DNA from: Prochlorococcus marinus str. AS9601
GTDB taxonomy: Bacteria; Cyanobacteriota; Cyanobacteriia; PCC-6307; Cyanobiaceae
DNA: 64,000 nt
Direction of reading: 5' to 3'
Assembly: GCF_000015645.1 (NCBI RefSeq)
Contig: NC_008816.1
Span: forward strand, 1,178,001 to 1,242,000
A model generated the notes under the pieces. That model did no database searches, was not told where the DNA came from, and saw only the letters and a list, made by a program, of their open reading frames with translations. Shown here one piece after another: positions 28,070-40,400 of the stretch. Numbering within the stretch: position 1 is the first letter of the stretch; each line of letters begins with the position of its first letter. The position numbers were made by a program, and so were the translations under genes.

Positions 28070-29233
28070 TTGAATAAATTATTTAAAAATTTAAAAGATA
28101 AAGTTGATTCTTTTTATTCAACTGAAGGAACAGATTTGGATAAAGATATATTCATTAATAGTGATCAAAGATTACTTAAAGTTGCTAGCTCAATAATTGT
28201 TTTAACAAGTTTTCTTGGAATAGGATGGCTAGCACTAGCAAAAACAGATGAAATAATAATCGTACCTGGAAAAATTATTCCAATTGGAAAAGTAAAAGAA
28301 ATTAAAATGCCTATGTCAGGTGTTATAGAAAAAATAGAAATTAAAGAAGGTGATCTTGTATATGAAAAACAAGTTTTAATGAGAATTGAAAGTGATACAA
28401 ATTCTAATTTATCTACTACTTTAGAAAATTCAATAAAAATAAAAAAACAGCAAATTGAGTCATTAAATTCTCAAATATTAAACACACAAGAAATATACAA
28501 TAAAAATAAAAATATTCTTAAAGATAAGATTGATATTTATCAGAATATTACTGATAAATATCAAACTCTACTAGATGAAGGTGCAATCTCTGAGTTGAAC
28601 TTTCTTGAACAAAAGACAAAATTACAATCTCTAAAGTCAGACTTACTTCAATATGAAATGGATTGGGCTACTAAAAGTAAATCTCAAGAACTACAAATGC
28701 AAGAGTTAAAAAATTCATTAAATCAATTGAAAGGAGAATTAGAAGAAAATGATCTTAATTTAGGGAAGAAAAGTATTAATTCGCCAGTTAATGGTTACAT
28801 TTTCGATTTAAAGCCAGTCGCATCAGGATATTCAGCCCAGATGACTGAAACTATTGTAAAAATTGTTCCCATGGGAGATCTAATTGCATATTTAGAAATC
28901 CCAAGTTCTGATATCGGATTTGTAAAAGAAGGAATGGATGTGGAAATTAGTATTGATTCATATCCCTCAACAGATTTTGGAATAATAGAAGGCACTATAA
29001 CTAGTATTGGCACCGATGCACTTGAACCTGATCCAAGTGAACAAAGGAATCAATTTGTTTATCCAGCGCGGATTGAGCTTAAGAGTCAAAAACTAAAATT
29101 AAGGAGAGGAAAACAATTAGATTTAAAAGTTGGAATGTCTTTACAAGGAAATATAAAACTTAGAAAAGTATCTTATCTGCAATTGCTATTTACTAACTTT
29201 AAAGATAAGACAAAATCTATACAAGAACTTTAA
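28070..29233 (+). CDS. HlyD-family membrane-fusion protein of the type I secretion system
   Basis: A 387-residue periplasmic adaptor. It starts with TTG directly after the stop of the ABC gene (TAA-TTG, no spacer). A single membrane anchor lies near residues 37-56 (IIVLTSFLGIGWLALA). Then comes the half-motif VPGKIIPIGKVKEIKMPMSGVIEKI of the lipoyl domain (in parts, near 64-85), a coiled-coil hairpin at about 110-235 rich in Lys/Glu/Gln, and the second lipoyl half with SPVNGYIFDLKPVASGY (about 238). Beta-barrel residues follow to the end. It bridges the ABC protein to a TolC-type channel. No TolC gene is in the window, so that part must be encoded elsewhere. Confidence 0.93.
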   Translation: MNKLFKNLKDKVDSFYSTEGTDLDKDIFINSDQRLLKVASSIIVLTSFLGIGWLALAKTDEIIIVPGKIIPIGKVKEIKMPMSGVIEKIEIKEGDLVYEKQVLMRIESDTNSNLSTTLENSIKIKKQQIESLNSQILNTQEIYNKNKNILKDKIDIYQNITDKYQTLLDEGAISELNFLEQKTKLQSLKSDLLQYEMDWATKSKSQELQMQELKNSLNQLKGELEENDLNLGKKSINSPVNGYIFDLKPVASGYSAQMTETIVKIVPMGDLIAYLEIPSSDIGFVKEGMDVEISIDSYPSTDFGIIEGTITSIGTDALEPDPSEQRNQFVYPARIELKSQKLKLRRGKQLDLKVGMSLQGNIKLRKVSYLQLLFTNFKDKTKSIQEL

Positions 29234-29258
29234 GCTTATTTAAATTAAAGTTTTTTTG
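29226..29258 (+). terminator. Rho-independent-type terminator after the secretion operon
   Basis: The inverted repeat AACTTTAA ... TTAAAGTT (29226-29233 with 29245-29252) is perfect over 8 bp around an 11-base loop and continues directly into TTTTT to 29257. The stop codon of the HlyD-type gene lies in the left arm. The stem is AT-rich and so weak, but the position and T-tract fit an intrinsic terminator. Confidence 0.62.
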
Positions 29259-29638
29259 TAAGAATGTTTTTAAAAAATAAATAAAAAATAAATAAAAAAT
29301 AAATTATAAATGGTTATTTAAATAATTTTAAAATTCTTACTATTTGAGCTTTTAGAAAAAATTCCTTATTCTGCTAAGGAATACTTGTTAAATAATACTC
29401 TTGATCTGAATCTAAAACAATCTCTCAGGTTTATTTATTCTGCTTTTAAAAAAAGCAATTTCTAAATAATAATTACCAAATATTTGAATATTTTCTTTGC
29501 ATTCTTTACAAGAATTGTCATAAAAAATACATTAAAAATTGCTGCATCTTGAAAAATATATACTACGAGACTAAATTAAAACTATAAAAATTAGCTTTTA
29601 TTAAAAAATTAGATAATTGTTTCTAAAGAAGTTTCATT
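29259..29638. other. Intergenic region with short direct repeat and two hairpins
   Basis: No gene is seen in these roughly 380 bases. A 10-base period (ATAAATAAAA-like) is repeated about three times at 29271-29305. A perfect 8-bp hairpin ATTCCTTA-ttctgc-TAAGGAAT spans 29361-29382, and a 7-bp hairpin TGCTTTT-aaa-AAAAGCA spans 29451-29467. Neither is followed by a T-tract on the plus strand. A small RNA is possible but not supported further. Confidence 0.45.
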
Positions 29639-30514
29639 ATGAATTTTTTAGTAGTTGGTACAATAAGAAATTGTCAAAGAAAAATTTTTCAAACAATAAA
29701 ATGTTTAGATAAGGCTCTATATTTTGCGAATAAAATTGAATATTTTTTTGTTGAATCTGATAGTAATGATAAAACTCTAAATAGCCTAGAAAAACTTTCA
29801 AAGCAGAAAAAAAACTTTCGTTATGAATCTTTTGGCAAATTAAGAACGAAATTACCAATTCATACACAAAGATTAGCTTTATGTAGAAATAGATGTTTAG
29901 AGGAATTGAAAAGTAAAAAAAATTGTTGGGTAGACTATTTAATTGTTGTTGATACAGATGGTGTTTGCCGCAATATAAATAGTCAAGTAATTAAAAAATG
30001 CATTTCAGAAGACGGATGGTCTGCTCAGACAGCGAATGTAAAAGGATCATATTATGATATTTGGGCACTACGTCATAATATTTGGTCTCCGAATGATTGC
30101 TGGCAAGCAACTAAAGAAGAATTAAATATTGGATTCAGTAGGTTTGAATCGGAATCAAGAAATGTATATTCAAGGATGATTAAAATAAATTCCTCAAAAA
30201 AAATTATCCCTGTAGATTCTGCTTTCGGGGGGTTAGCTATTTATAGAAAATCGAGTATACCTGATAATGCAAAATACATAGGCTTGAGTAGAAATGGTGA
30301 AAAAATTTGTGAGCATGTATCTTTTCACAATTCAATCAAGCAAAATCAAGGATCAATTTTTATTAATCCAAAATTAATAATAGGACCAAGTCCTTATGGC
30401 CATACTAAATATTCAGGAATTTTAGGATTAAATAGATTTTGGGCGAGATGCTTTACAGACTCACTAATAGATTTTTTAAAGAATATTTTTAAAATTGTCA
30501 AAAAGCATAACTAA
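29639..30514 (+). CDS. GT-A-type glycosyltransferase-like protein
   Basis: A 291-residue protein. VVGTIRNCQRKIFQTIKCL at the start and FVESDSNDKTLNSLEKL near residue 37 look like the donor half of a GT-A fold. VVDTDGVCRNI near 102 contains a DxD metal motif, and YYDIWALRHNIW near 139 resembles the 'YD.WA.R' segment of glycosyltransferases related to mannosyltransferase families such as CMT1/GT69 or Anp1/GT62. Family placement is from memory and uncertain. It lies between the secretion operon and the giant RTX gene, and its 3' end overlaps the convergent frameshifted gene by 17 bases. Glycosylation of the giant protein or of the nearby envelope is a possible role by context only. Confidence 0.65.
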   Translation: MNFLVVGTIRNCQRKIFQTIKCLDKALYFANKIEYFFVESDSNDKTLNSLEKLSKQKKNFRYESFGKLRTKLPIHTQRLALCRNRCLEELKSKKNCWVDYLIVVDTDGVCRNINSQVIKKCISEDGWSAQTANVKGSYYDIWALRHNIWSPNDCWQATKEELNIGFSRFESESRNVYSRMIKINSSKKIIPVDSAFGGLAIYRKSSIPDNAKYIGLSRNGEKICEHVSFHNSIKQNQGSIFINPKLIIGPSPYGHTKYSGILGLNRFWARCFTDSLIDFLKNIFKIVKKHN

Positions 30515-31405
30515 AACCAATATTTAATGATGGTTGAAATTCTGAATACTTATCAATTTTATTCTGAGTTTTCTTAACCCAATCATCTACTCTTGTTTGT
30601 ACATAAGAGGGAAGATTGTAATCTGTGTTTGTGAAATTTTCTAGTGATCCTGGATCTATATATTGAATACCAACCGAGAAATTTGTTTTGAAATTAGGAG
30701 TATTTTTGTATTGATAGCCAATGCTGACAGTAGGAATGATGTGTACTTTATCTGGATTAGTTTGAATAGTCAGAATCCCACAAGCACTACAAGTAACTTG
30801 AACATTACCATCAGTATATGTTTCTTTTGTTAGATCTATATCATGAGATAATTTAAAAGTGGAAATATCGGTATTAGCTTGCAAATAAAAATTCGATCTT
30901 GATTCTTTAGGTAACAAATAACGCTGATATAACATCCCAATTCCAAAATATTCTGCTTTTACATTTCTACCATCAACATATATATTTTTATGAGTAAAAA
31001 AATCTTCAGGCAAATAATTTATTCTTATCCCAAGTTTATTTTTTGTAATTGAATTTTTTAAAAAATCTAAATAGATTCCTTTTTCTGATAGACCCGTTCC
31101 AATTTCTTCAAAATCTTTTTCTTTGAAACTTTTTTCTTCTTTTCTTTTTCTGTTGATATTTTATCTTTAACATTACGTTCTTGATCAACTTCTCTTATCT
31201 CTTCTTTTAATTCCTCTATCCAATCTTTACCTTCATTTTCCTGCTCAATAGCTTTTATCTCTCCCTTTATTTCTTCTATCCAATCTTTACCTTTATTTTC
31301 CTGCTCAATAGCTTTTATCTTCTCATTTGCTAAGACCATATTATCTGTACTAAGAATTGCTGAAAAAAAAATTAATTTAAACAGTAACAAAGTATATTTT
31401 CCCAT
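30498..31405 (-). pseudogene. Exported beta-barrel-like protein, split by a one-base frameshift
   Basis: Two minus-strand frames together make one protein. The first (31405 to 31067, 112 codons) begins with a signal peptide (MGKYTLLLFKLIFFSAIL..., cleavage likely after VLA) and carries 20-residue repeats (KAIEQEN-GKDWIEE). The second is open from about 31160 down to 30498 and reads FEEIGTGLSEKGIYLDFL, INYLPEDFFTHKN and VHIIPTVSIGYQY, ending with a terminal aromatic F, like an outer-membrane beta strand. Adding one A to the A6 tract at 31130-31135 joins them into about 302 residues (KKKSFKEKDFEEIG). It could be a pseudogene, a phase-variable gene or a sequencing error. It is divergent from the giant RTX gene, suggesting a surface role. 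Confidence 0.75.
31201..31320 (-). repeat. Two 60-bp tandem repeats in the frameshifted gene
   Basis: The two 60-base units 31201-31260 and 31261-31320 differ at five positions by direct comparison. They encode the 20-residue acidic, coiled-coil-like unit with core KAIEQENxGKDWIEE. A third, diverged copy (REVDQERNVKDK) follows in the protein. Period and in-frame length show expansion by unequal exchange or slippage. Confidence 0.85.
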
Positions 31406-31459
31406 ACTAGATTTCTAGTAAGATAACTAATATTATCATTATAAATAAAGACTATTTAG
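31406..31459. promoter_or_regulatory. Short divergent region upstream of the giant RTX gene
   Basis: Only 54 bases separate the start of the frameshifted surface-protein gene from the ATG of the giant gene. Promoters for both must lie here or reach into the coding sequences. TATTATCATTATAAA is AT-rich and -10-like, but no confident hexamer pair can be chosen. No Shine-Dalgarno precedes the ATG at 31460. Confidence 0.3.
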
Positions 31460-34400
31460 ATGTCTTTCGGTACAGTTTCAAATTTATACGTAATTGGGAG
31501 ATATTTATATAAACCTTTTTTTAATGAGAACTTTAGAAATTCTGATGTCTTCAATGACTTCATTGAAGAACAAAGTTTTACAAGAGAAATAAGTTCTGGA
31601 GCTATAGATTTATCAGCTTTCACCGATGTATCAGAAACTTATACCGTTACAGATTTAATTTTTAAACTCAATCCAAGAAATTCATCTGATATTGATATTG
31701 AACTGAAATATAGCGGTTCTGTTGTTTTTACTAAAACTAATTCTTCTGATAGTCATTACACCAGTTTCTCTACCACAGGTTTAACTCCCACGATAAAGAT
31801 AACTGATACGAGAAATGGTGGAAATTCTGTACTAACAAATTTATTTACATTTAGTCAGATAAATATCTCTGGAACAGGTTATTTTGAGACTGTTAATGAC
31901 GTAATAAATATAGGATTAGGGACCGATGACGTAAATCTAAGATACGATACTTTAGATATTGACTATACAAATGCATCTAATGAAGCGATAGGAATAGATT
32001 TTAATTCTCAATCTGTAGATAACTATATAGTCACAAAAACTGTAAACGGAACATTAGTAGAGACAAGTAGTATCGGTGTTGATAATGGTGAAGCTTCTTT
32101 CTCTATTTCTGGTACAACAGAGGGTGGAAATACATTAAGTATTTCTCAAGATGCAGCAGATCCTGATGGAACAGGGGCCTTAAGTTATAGCTGGCAAATA
32201 TCAAGTGATAATAGTACCTGGAGCGAGGTAGGAACATCTTCTACTTATGCGATAGCAGATAGTGATCAAGGTAAAAAGATTAGAGCAGTTATCAGCTATA
32301 CAGATAACGAAGGCCATAGTGAACAAATAACAACGGTTTCAAAAGATATCTTTTTTACGGTTGCAGACAACACAACTGAAGGAATTACCGCATCAGGAGG
32401 AAGCGGAAATGATCTTTTAATTGGTTCTCGCAATAATGACACCCTAAAAGGATTAGATGGGAACGATGAAATTTACGGTGGTGATGGTGACGACAATATT
32501 GAAGGAGGATATGGTGATGACACAATTTACGGGGGAGGAGGGAATGATACTCTTTACGGCAATGAAGGTACTGACGCAATTTATGGAGGAGATGGGAATG
32601 ACCAGATTTATGCAGGGAGTAGTGGTGGCGCTGAGACCAGCAATACTAATGAACAGTTAATTGATGCTGGATCCGGTGATGACCGGATGTATATAAGGAG
32701 TGGTAGTAAAAACGTAAAAATACTTGCGGGAGATGGAGATGATCATATAGATGGTGATTTTAGATATCTTGATGCTGGTTCTGGAGATGACTTTATAGAG
32801 ATTTATAGCTATGGCTATCAAGTTGATTATTTTGATGGTGGGACTGGAACCGACGAATTAATGATTATCCCTGTCGGGAACAACTCAGGGACAGGAAGTA
32901 GCACGTGGGGATATGCAATAAAAAACGTTGAAAAAATAACTTTTAGGGATAGTTACTATGCGAATCTAGGAGATCAAGCTGCGGGAGATGGAGAAGGTAT
33001 AGAGGTTGATGCCTCGACTAGAGAGAATTCATCAGACGGAACATTTACTGTTGGCTCAACATTTGAAGGAGATATAACTTTTAAAGGATCTGCTGGAGTA
33101 GATATTGTAACCCTTGGAAAAGGAGATGATGTCCTAACTTTAGGAAGCGGAGACGATATCGTTTACTCCGGATTAGGAAGCAATACTATCGATGGTGGGG
33201 AAGGAACTGACATTGTTACTATAACTGGGAATGAGGCGCAATATACCGAAACAACTTCAGGTCTCTACACAATTTTTACTAAGAATGATTCTCTTGAGAT
33301 AACTAAGATTATCAATGTAGAAACAGTCAAATTCCAGGATAATTCCACAAAGTCAATCCCCGTTCCAGATCAAACTCTTAATGGAGATGCGGACAATAAT
33401 GAAATTTCCGGAGCAGGTGGGGATGATTCTATAAATGGTTACGGAGGAAATGACACCCTAAAAGGATTAGATGGGAACGATGAAATTTACGGTGGTGATG
33501 GTGACGACAATATTGAAGGAGGATATGGTGATGACACAATTTACGGGGGAGGAGGGAATGATACTCTTTACGGCAATGAAGGTACTGACGCAATTTATGG
33601 AGGAGATGGGAATGACCAGATTTATGCAGGGAGTAGTGGTGGCGCTGAGACCAGCAATACTAATGAACAGTTAATTGATGCTGGATCCGGTGATGACCGG
33701 ATGTATATAAGGAGTGGTAGTAAAAACGTAAAAATACTTGCGGGAGATGGAGATGATCATATAGATGGTGATTTTAGATATCTTGATGCTGGTTCTGGAG
33801 ATGACTTTATAGAGATTTATAGCTATGGCTATCAAGTTGATTATTTTGATGGTGGGACTGGAACCGACGAATTAATGATTATCCCTGTCGGGAACAACTC
33901 AGGGACAGGAAGTAGCACGTGGGGATATGCAATAAAAAACGTTGAAAAAATAACTTTTAGGGATAGTTACTATGCGAATCTAGGAGATCAAGCTGCGGGA
34001 GATGGAGAAGGTATAGAGGTTGATGCCTCGACTAGAGAGAATTCATCAGACGGAACATTTACTGTTGGCTCAACATTTGAAGGAGATATAACTTTTAAAG
34101 GATCTGCTGGAGTAGATATTGTAACCCTTGGAAAAGGAGATGATGTCCTAACTTTAGGAAGCGGAGACGATATCGTTTACTCCGGATTAGGAAGCAATAC
34201 TATCGATGGTGGGGAAGGAACTGACATTGTTACTATAACTGGGAATGAGGCGCAATATACCGAAACAACTTCAGGTCTCTACACAATTTTTACTAAGAAT
34301 GATTCTCTTGAGATAACTAAGATTATCAATGTAGAAACAGTCAAATTCCAGGATAATTCCACAAAGTCAATCCCCGTTCCAGATCAAACTCTTAATGGAG

Positions 34401-37400
34401 ATGCGGACAATAATGAAATTTCCGGAGCAGGTGGGGATGATTCTATAAATGGTTACGGAGGAAATGACACCCTAAAAGGATTAGATGGGAACGATGAAAT
34501 TTACGGTGGTGATGGTGACGACAATATTGAAGGAGGATATGGTGATGACACAATTTACGGGGGAGGAGGGAATGATACTCTTTACGGCAATGAAGGTACT
34601 GACGCAATTTATGGAGGAGATGGGAATGACCAGATTTATGCAGGGAGTAGTGGTGGCGCTGAGACCAGCAATACTAATGAACAGTTAATTGATGCTGGAT
34701 CCGGTGATGACCGGATGTATATAAGGAGTGGTAGTAAAAACGTAAAAATACTTGCGGGAGATGGAGATGATCATATAGATGGTGATTTTAGATATCTTGA
34801 TGCTGGTTCTGGAGATGACTTTATAGAGATTTATAGCTATGGCTATCAAGTTGATTATTTTGATGGTGGGACTGGAACCGACGAATTAATGATTATCCCT
34901 GTCGGGAACAACTCAGGGACAGGAAGTAGCACGTGGGGATATGCAATAAAAAACGTTGAAAAAATAACTTTTAGGGATAGTTACTATGCGAATCTAGGAG
35001 ATCAAGCTGCGGGAGATGGAGAAGGTATAGAGGTTGATGCCTCGACTAGAGAGAATTCATCAGACGGAACATTTACTGTTGGCTCAACATTTGAAGGAGA
35101 TATAACTTTTAAAGGATCTGCTGGAGTAGATATTGTAACCCTTGGAAAAGGAGATGATGTCCTAACTTTAGGAAGCGGAGACGATATCGTTTACTCCGGA
35201 TTAGGAAGCAATACTATCGATGGTGGGGAAGGGGAAGATACTGTTATTTATTCAGGGACCAAAGATAGTTATACGATTCAATATGAAGTTAGTAATTTAT
35301 TTGAGACAATATCAGTCTCAAAAGATTCAAATAAGGACCTTTTAACAAGTATTAAAACAATTTCGTTTAGTGATGCAGATGTTCAATTAGAAGTTACTGG
35401 CAGAACTATTAAAGATAGCGGTCAGGGAATATTTGCTCCAATTTCTGGTGATCCAATTATTGGCGGGACTATTACTGCAGGTGCCATTACAGATGATCCA
35501 GATGGTGTAAATTCTAATCCCAATATTTTCTATCAATGGCAGGAAGCTTCTTATACCTCCAATACCTGGACTGATATCAGTGGGGCAAACTCCAGCACTT
35601 ATTCCCCTCAGTCCGGAGATAGTAATAAGACCTTAAGAGTAAAAGCTACATATTCAGATGGAACTGGTATTAGAAGTTCTGTTTATTCAGATCCTGTCAA
35701 TATATATAGTCAACCTCTACCAAATGTTTCCTTTAATCAGGTTGCCAGTGATAACACAATTAATAATGCAGAAAAAGTTTCTGGAGTTAACCTCACAGGT
35801 CAAGATGATGGACGAGAAGTTACTATTACCTTTGCCGGGATAACAAGAAAAGCAACTTCTTCTGGTGGAACTTGGAGTTACACACTTACAGATGGTGATT
35901 GGAAGAATTTAGTCAATGGAACCAATATCTTTACAGCTACTTTCTCTAAAGAAGGTGAGCAGATATTAGAGAAATCTCAGTCAGTAAATATTGCCTCAGA
36001 TATTACTCTCACGCAAAGTTCTCAATCTATTGATAGAACTCAGCCAAAGGGATTATCAATTGCATCACAGAGTTTCCTAGATGATGACGGTAAATTACTT
36101 GACTATGACCAGGATGGAGAGGCAGATGTTTATCAACCAGATATTGCAATACTTCCTTGGACAACTGCAGAGCAATTTAATTTAGGATCTGACGCTGATC
36201 AGACAAATATTGCTGCGATCAAGGTTCAGTCAACTTATTCATTAAAAGGGATAGAAGTTTTTGACGCTAATAATTCCCAGTATTCAATTCCACTTTCAAA
36301 TGGCACGAGTTATACGGTTTCTGTAGATTCTCAATATCAGACAACATATGATCCTATTGCCTTTAATATCTCTGGATTAGAACCTGGCAGCACTATTAAT
36401 GCAGATATCTATTTACCTTCTTCCTTCAGCAGTGCAAATACTTATCTAAGATATAACTATATTTATAACGACTTCAGGCCATATGTAGGTTCAAATGGTA
36501 ATGCTTTATATAGCTTCGATACCAGTGATCCTAATAATAAAAAAGTAACTTTAACCCTTACTGACGGTGATCCTCATTGGGATGGTGATGGAACCAAAAA
36601 TGGAAGGATCGTTGATCCTGGTATGCCGGTTAATGTTACTGATACTGGCGATGCATCATTTTCTATATCTGGCAATCTTCAGGTAGGTCATACACTTACT
36701 GTCAATCAAGATAGTGCTGATCCTGACGGTTCAGGCACTGATAGTCGAATTAGTTACAGCTGGCAAAGATCAATAAATACAACTGAATGGGAAGAAGTAG
36801 GAACTCAATCTAGTTATACGATCACTTCGAATGAAGTAGGTAAAAAAATAAGGACTGTTTTAAGTTATCAAGATGGCAATAACAATAACGAATCAATAAT
36901 CGTTGATCCTGGTATGCCGGTTACTGATACAAATCCAACATTAACTACTTCTGAGATTTCAAATGATGGAAGTAAATTAATCCTTACCTTTAGCGAGAAT
37001 ATATACTTAGCTCCAGGAGCTACTTTTTCGGCGTTACAAGTAACAGTAGATGGAACAACTAATAATCCAGTTACGGCAGTAAATACTGCTAATGCTGAAT
37101 TACAAGCAACCTTATCGGACAAAATTCTTTATGGCCAACAAATAACTCTTGATTACTCACATAGCACCCAAACGGTTCAAGATTCAACTGGCAATTACTT
37201 AAGCAGCGTCACCTCTCAAAGCGTTACAAATAATTCAAATGTAATTGGCTATATAAATGGAGCAACTTATGAAGGTGATTTTCATGTAATGGATGGCGTA
37301 GTTGATGGCGGCATGAAAATGACGGGGGCGAGTCATGGTGCTGGAACGGATCAAATAATATATTCAACTGTTGAAGAAAGCATGTCAGGAACTGGTGGAA

Positions 37401-40400
37401 CTGGTGGAACTGGTAGAACTGGTGAAACTGGTGGAACTGGTGGAACTGGTGGAACTGGTGGAACTGGTGGAACTGGTGGAACTGGTGGAACTGGTGGAAC
37501 TGGATATGACTGGTGGCAAAGGGATACAGGTAGCACTGAAAATATATCGGGAGATGCGGTGCCTTCTTCTGATAGTGGGGCAGCTGCAGCTGGATATGAC
37601 TGGTGGAAAATGGATTATGAAACAGAAGAGACTGCAGATATTAATGATTTAGTACAGGTCAGAAGAGGAGAAAAGGGTGATGCTGTTTATACGAACAATG
37701 TTCAAAATGACTATGAAAAAAAGACTTATATCTTAAAAGACAACGACACATCTAATGATCCAATTTTAATTACGGAATCATTTGGAGGAGCGGCATATTT
37801 GAATAACTCATGGATAGATGGAAGTAGAAAAGTTTATGCGGTAGAGGAACTTTCATCTGGCGGGTATATTATCGCAATCAAAGAAATAATTAACTATGGG
37901 GAGGGAACAAGTTGGCAGACTATAGAAACAAGTGCAACAGGTGTCCTTGACTGGAATAATTCCAATTACACAGAAGATATTGCTAGTAAAGAGGCTTTAT
38001 TCAATGAAGATTTAAATAATGATGGAGCTATTGGAATCGATACAAGTAATTTAACTTTAAAAACTACGGATAATTCTGGAGAAAAACTTGCGGTAAATAA
38101 TAATAATTCACTTTTTATATTATCTTCTTCTGGTGCTTATATTCCAGTAGTTGAGGAATGGAGTGGCAATGAAATTGTCTTAGATGATCAATCTTGGGAT
38201 GGATCTTATAAAAGAGAAGCTCTTTATGTTGGCTTAGATAATAAAGGAACTAGCAATGACACATCTGATGATAGATATTCTTTGGCGGTAAAGGAAACAC
38301 TTACAAATAATTGGGGAGGACAAACTCATGATGAAGAACAATGGATTGTTTATGAAGTTAAAACAGATGGCTCATTTGACTGGATGGGAACATGGGGAGC
38401 AGAGATTGCAGACTATGAAAAAATATTTGATCAGGATATTAATGGTGATGGTCATATTGGAGTTGATTTAAATAATTTAGAAGATATTTCTACAGATACT
38501 TATGGTGTTGACCTAAAAAGAGGTTCTGGTTCTTTATACATAGTTGATGGTAATAATGATCCAATAAAAATAAAAGATGACTATGGAATGAATCCTTCAC
38601 TGGAGCATTCAAGTACCTGGGATGGCGGTTCATATAGTTCTATTGGTTATGCAGCAGAAAAAAAATCAGATGGGTCTTTCACTCTTGTTATTAAATTCAC
38701 AGAAACCTTTGATAATGATTTCTTTACTGGAGGAGCCTCAGGAAATGCCAATAATAGAGAGGCAATGACTGCTTATGAAGTCCACTCTATTAGTTCTTCT
38801 GGGGTTCTTAGTTGGGAGAATGCATCCTTTACTACATCAATAGGAAGTTACGAACCAATTCTTGGTCAAGACATTGATGGTGATGGTCATATTGGAGTTG
38901 ATCTTGAAAGCTTAACTGACATTACAACAGATACTGTTTCTCATCGATTAAAAATAGATTCGGCTGGAAGTTTATACATTTGGGACGGATCTGATACTTC
39001 AACGATGATTGCAGTAAAAGATGCAATGGGTGGAAATCCCTCAATGAAGAGCTCTTTTGGAGATCCGGGCTCAGATTTCAGTTACTCTATGGATCCCATA
39101 GCTGTTGCGAAAATAGATGATTATTATCGCATAGCTATTAAACATACAGATACTTACAAATTTGATGGGGAAAATAATATAAATATAAACTGGGAAATAT
39201 ACAAAATTAAATCAGATGGAGAAATTGACTGGTCGGGTCAAATCTGGACAGAATCAATAACTAGTTGGGAAGATGAGTTTGATTTAGATCTTAATGGAGA
39301 TGGAGATAAATCTGGTCAGGTTTCATTAACTAATAGAAATACAGATACAACTGGAGCGATACTTGCAAGTGAAGGAGCAAATGGCGCTTTATATATAGTT
39401 GATGGCAATACTCAAATCGCTATTAACGATAGTTGGATAGAGTCCTCTTCGAATTGGGGAGATGGAAGTTACTCATCAATAGCTATAGCCGTATCTGAGG
39501 TAAATAATAATGGAACTTCTGGAGATACCTCAGATGATTACTATCAAGTAGCTGTCAAAAATGCAAATACCTGGACTGACTGGCAAACTGGTCAGAAAAC
39601 GACTTCAGAGGATTGGCAAGTTTATGCTATTTATGCATCTGGTAGCAATGCTGGAAATAATAATTGGGAGAAAACAGTATGGACCCAATCCATTCAAAGT
39701 TATGAGACTACATTCCAGCAGGATCTTGATGGGGATGGAACAACAGGATTAAATTTAAGTAATCTAACTACTGCTTCTGGCGATACAAATGGCTGGCTAT
39801 TAAAGAAAGATTCTAAAAATTCACTATATATAAGTGATAGTAATGGCGAGAATATTAAAGCAATAAAGGATGATTATGGCGGGACACCTAACTTTGATTA
39901 TTCTTCTAACTGGGGGTCTGGATCGAGTAGTTCAGAAGCTGTAGCGGCAGAAATAAATTTAGATGGGGAATCATTTTCTATTGCAATTAAGCATACAAAT
40001 AATTTTGGAACTGAATCCAATACAGACTGGGAGATTCTTACAGTAAGTAATTCTGGTGTACTTGACTGGAGTAAAAGTATCTGGACTCAGTCAATTCAAC
40101 CTTATGAGAAAGCATTCGGAGAGGATTTTGATAACGATGGAAGTCAGGGATTAAATCTAGGTAATTTATCCTCTGTTGATACTGATACATATAGCGATGT
40201 CTTAAAAAAAGACTCTAATGGTAATTTCTTTATTCTTACAGAAGCAGGAGAGCATATTGCAATAACAGAATCATGGGGAGGTTCTGCTCAATTTGATTAT
40301 TCTTCACAATGGGAAGGTGGTTCCTGGTCTAGTAAAGCTGTTGCAGTAGAAGATGTTACTTATACAAATTTCTCTGGTAATTCTGTAGATGGATATGTTA

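Noticed and set aside
31100-31170. Programmed -1 frameshifting at the A6 tract
   Set aside because: The A6 is in phase AAA AAA after a G rather than the X XXY YYZ arrangement, and no downstream pseudoknot is apparent; an indel is simpler.
32457-34688. Three identical 67-codon plus-strand ORFs
   Set aside because: They are alternative-frame shadows of the three tandem units of the giant gene.
32435-35232. Long repeats considered as a CRISPR or transposon array
   Set aside because: The units are 1014 bp, coding and in frame within one ORF, with no spacers, no terminal inverted repeats and no transposase.
37351-37536. Minus-strand proline-rich ORF (PPVPPV repeats)
   Set aside because: It is only the antisense reading of the 9-bp minisatellite inside the giant gene.
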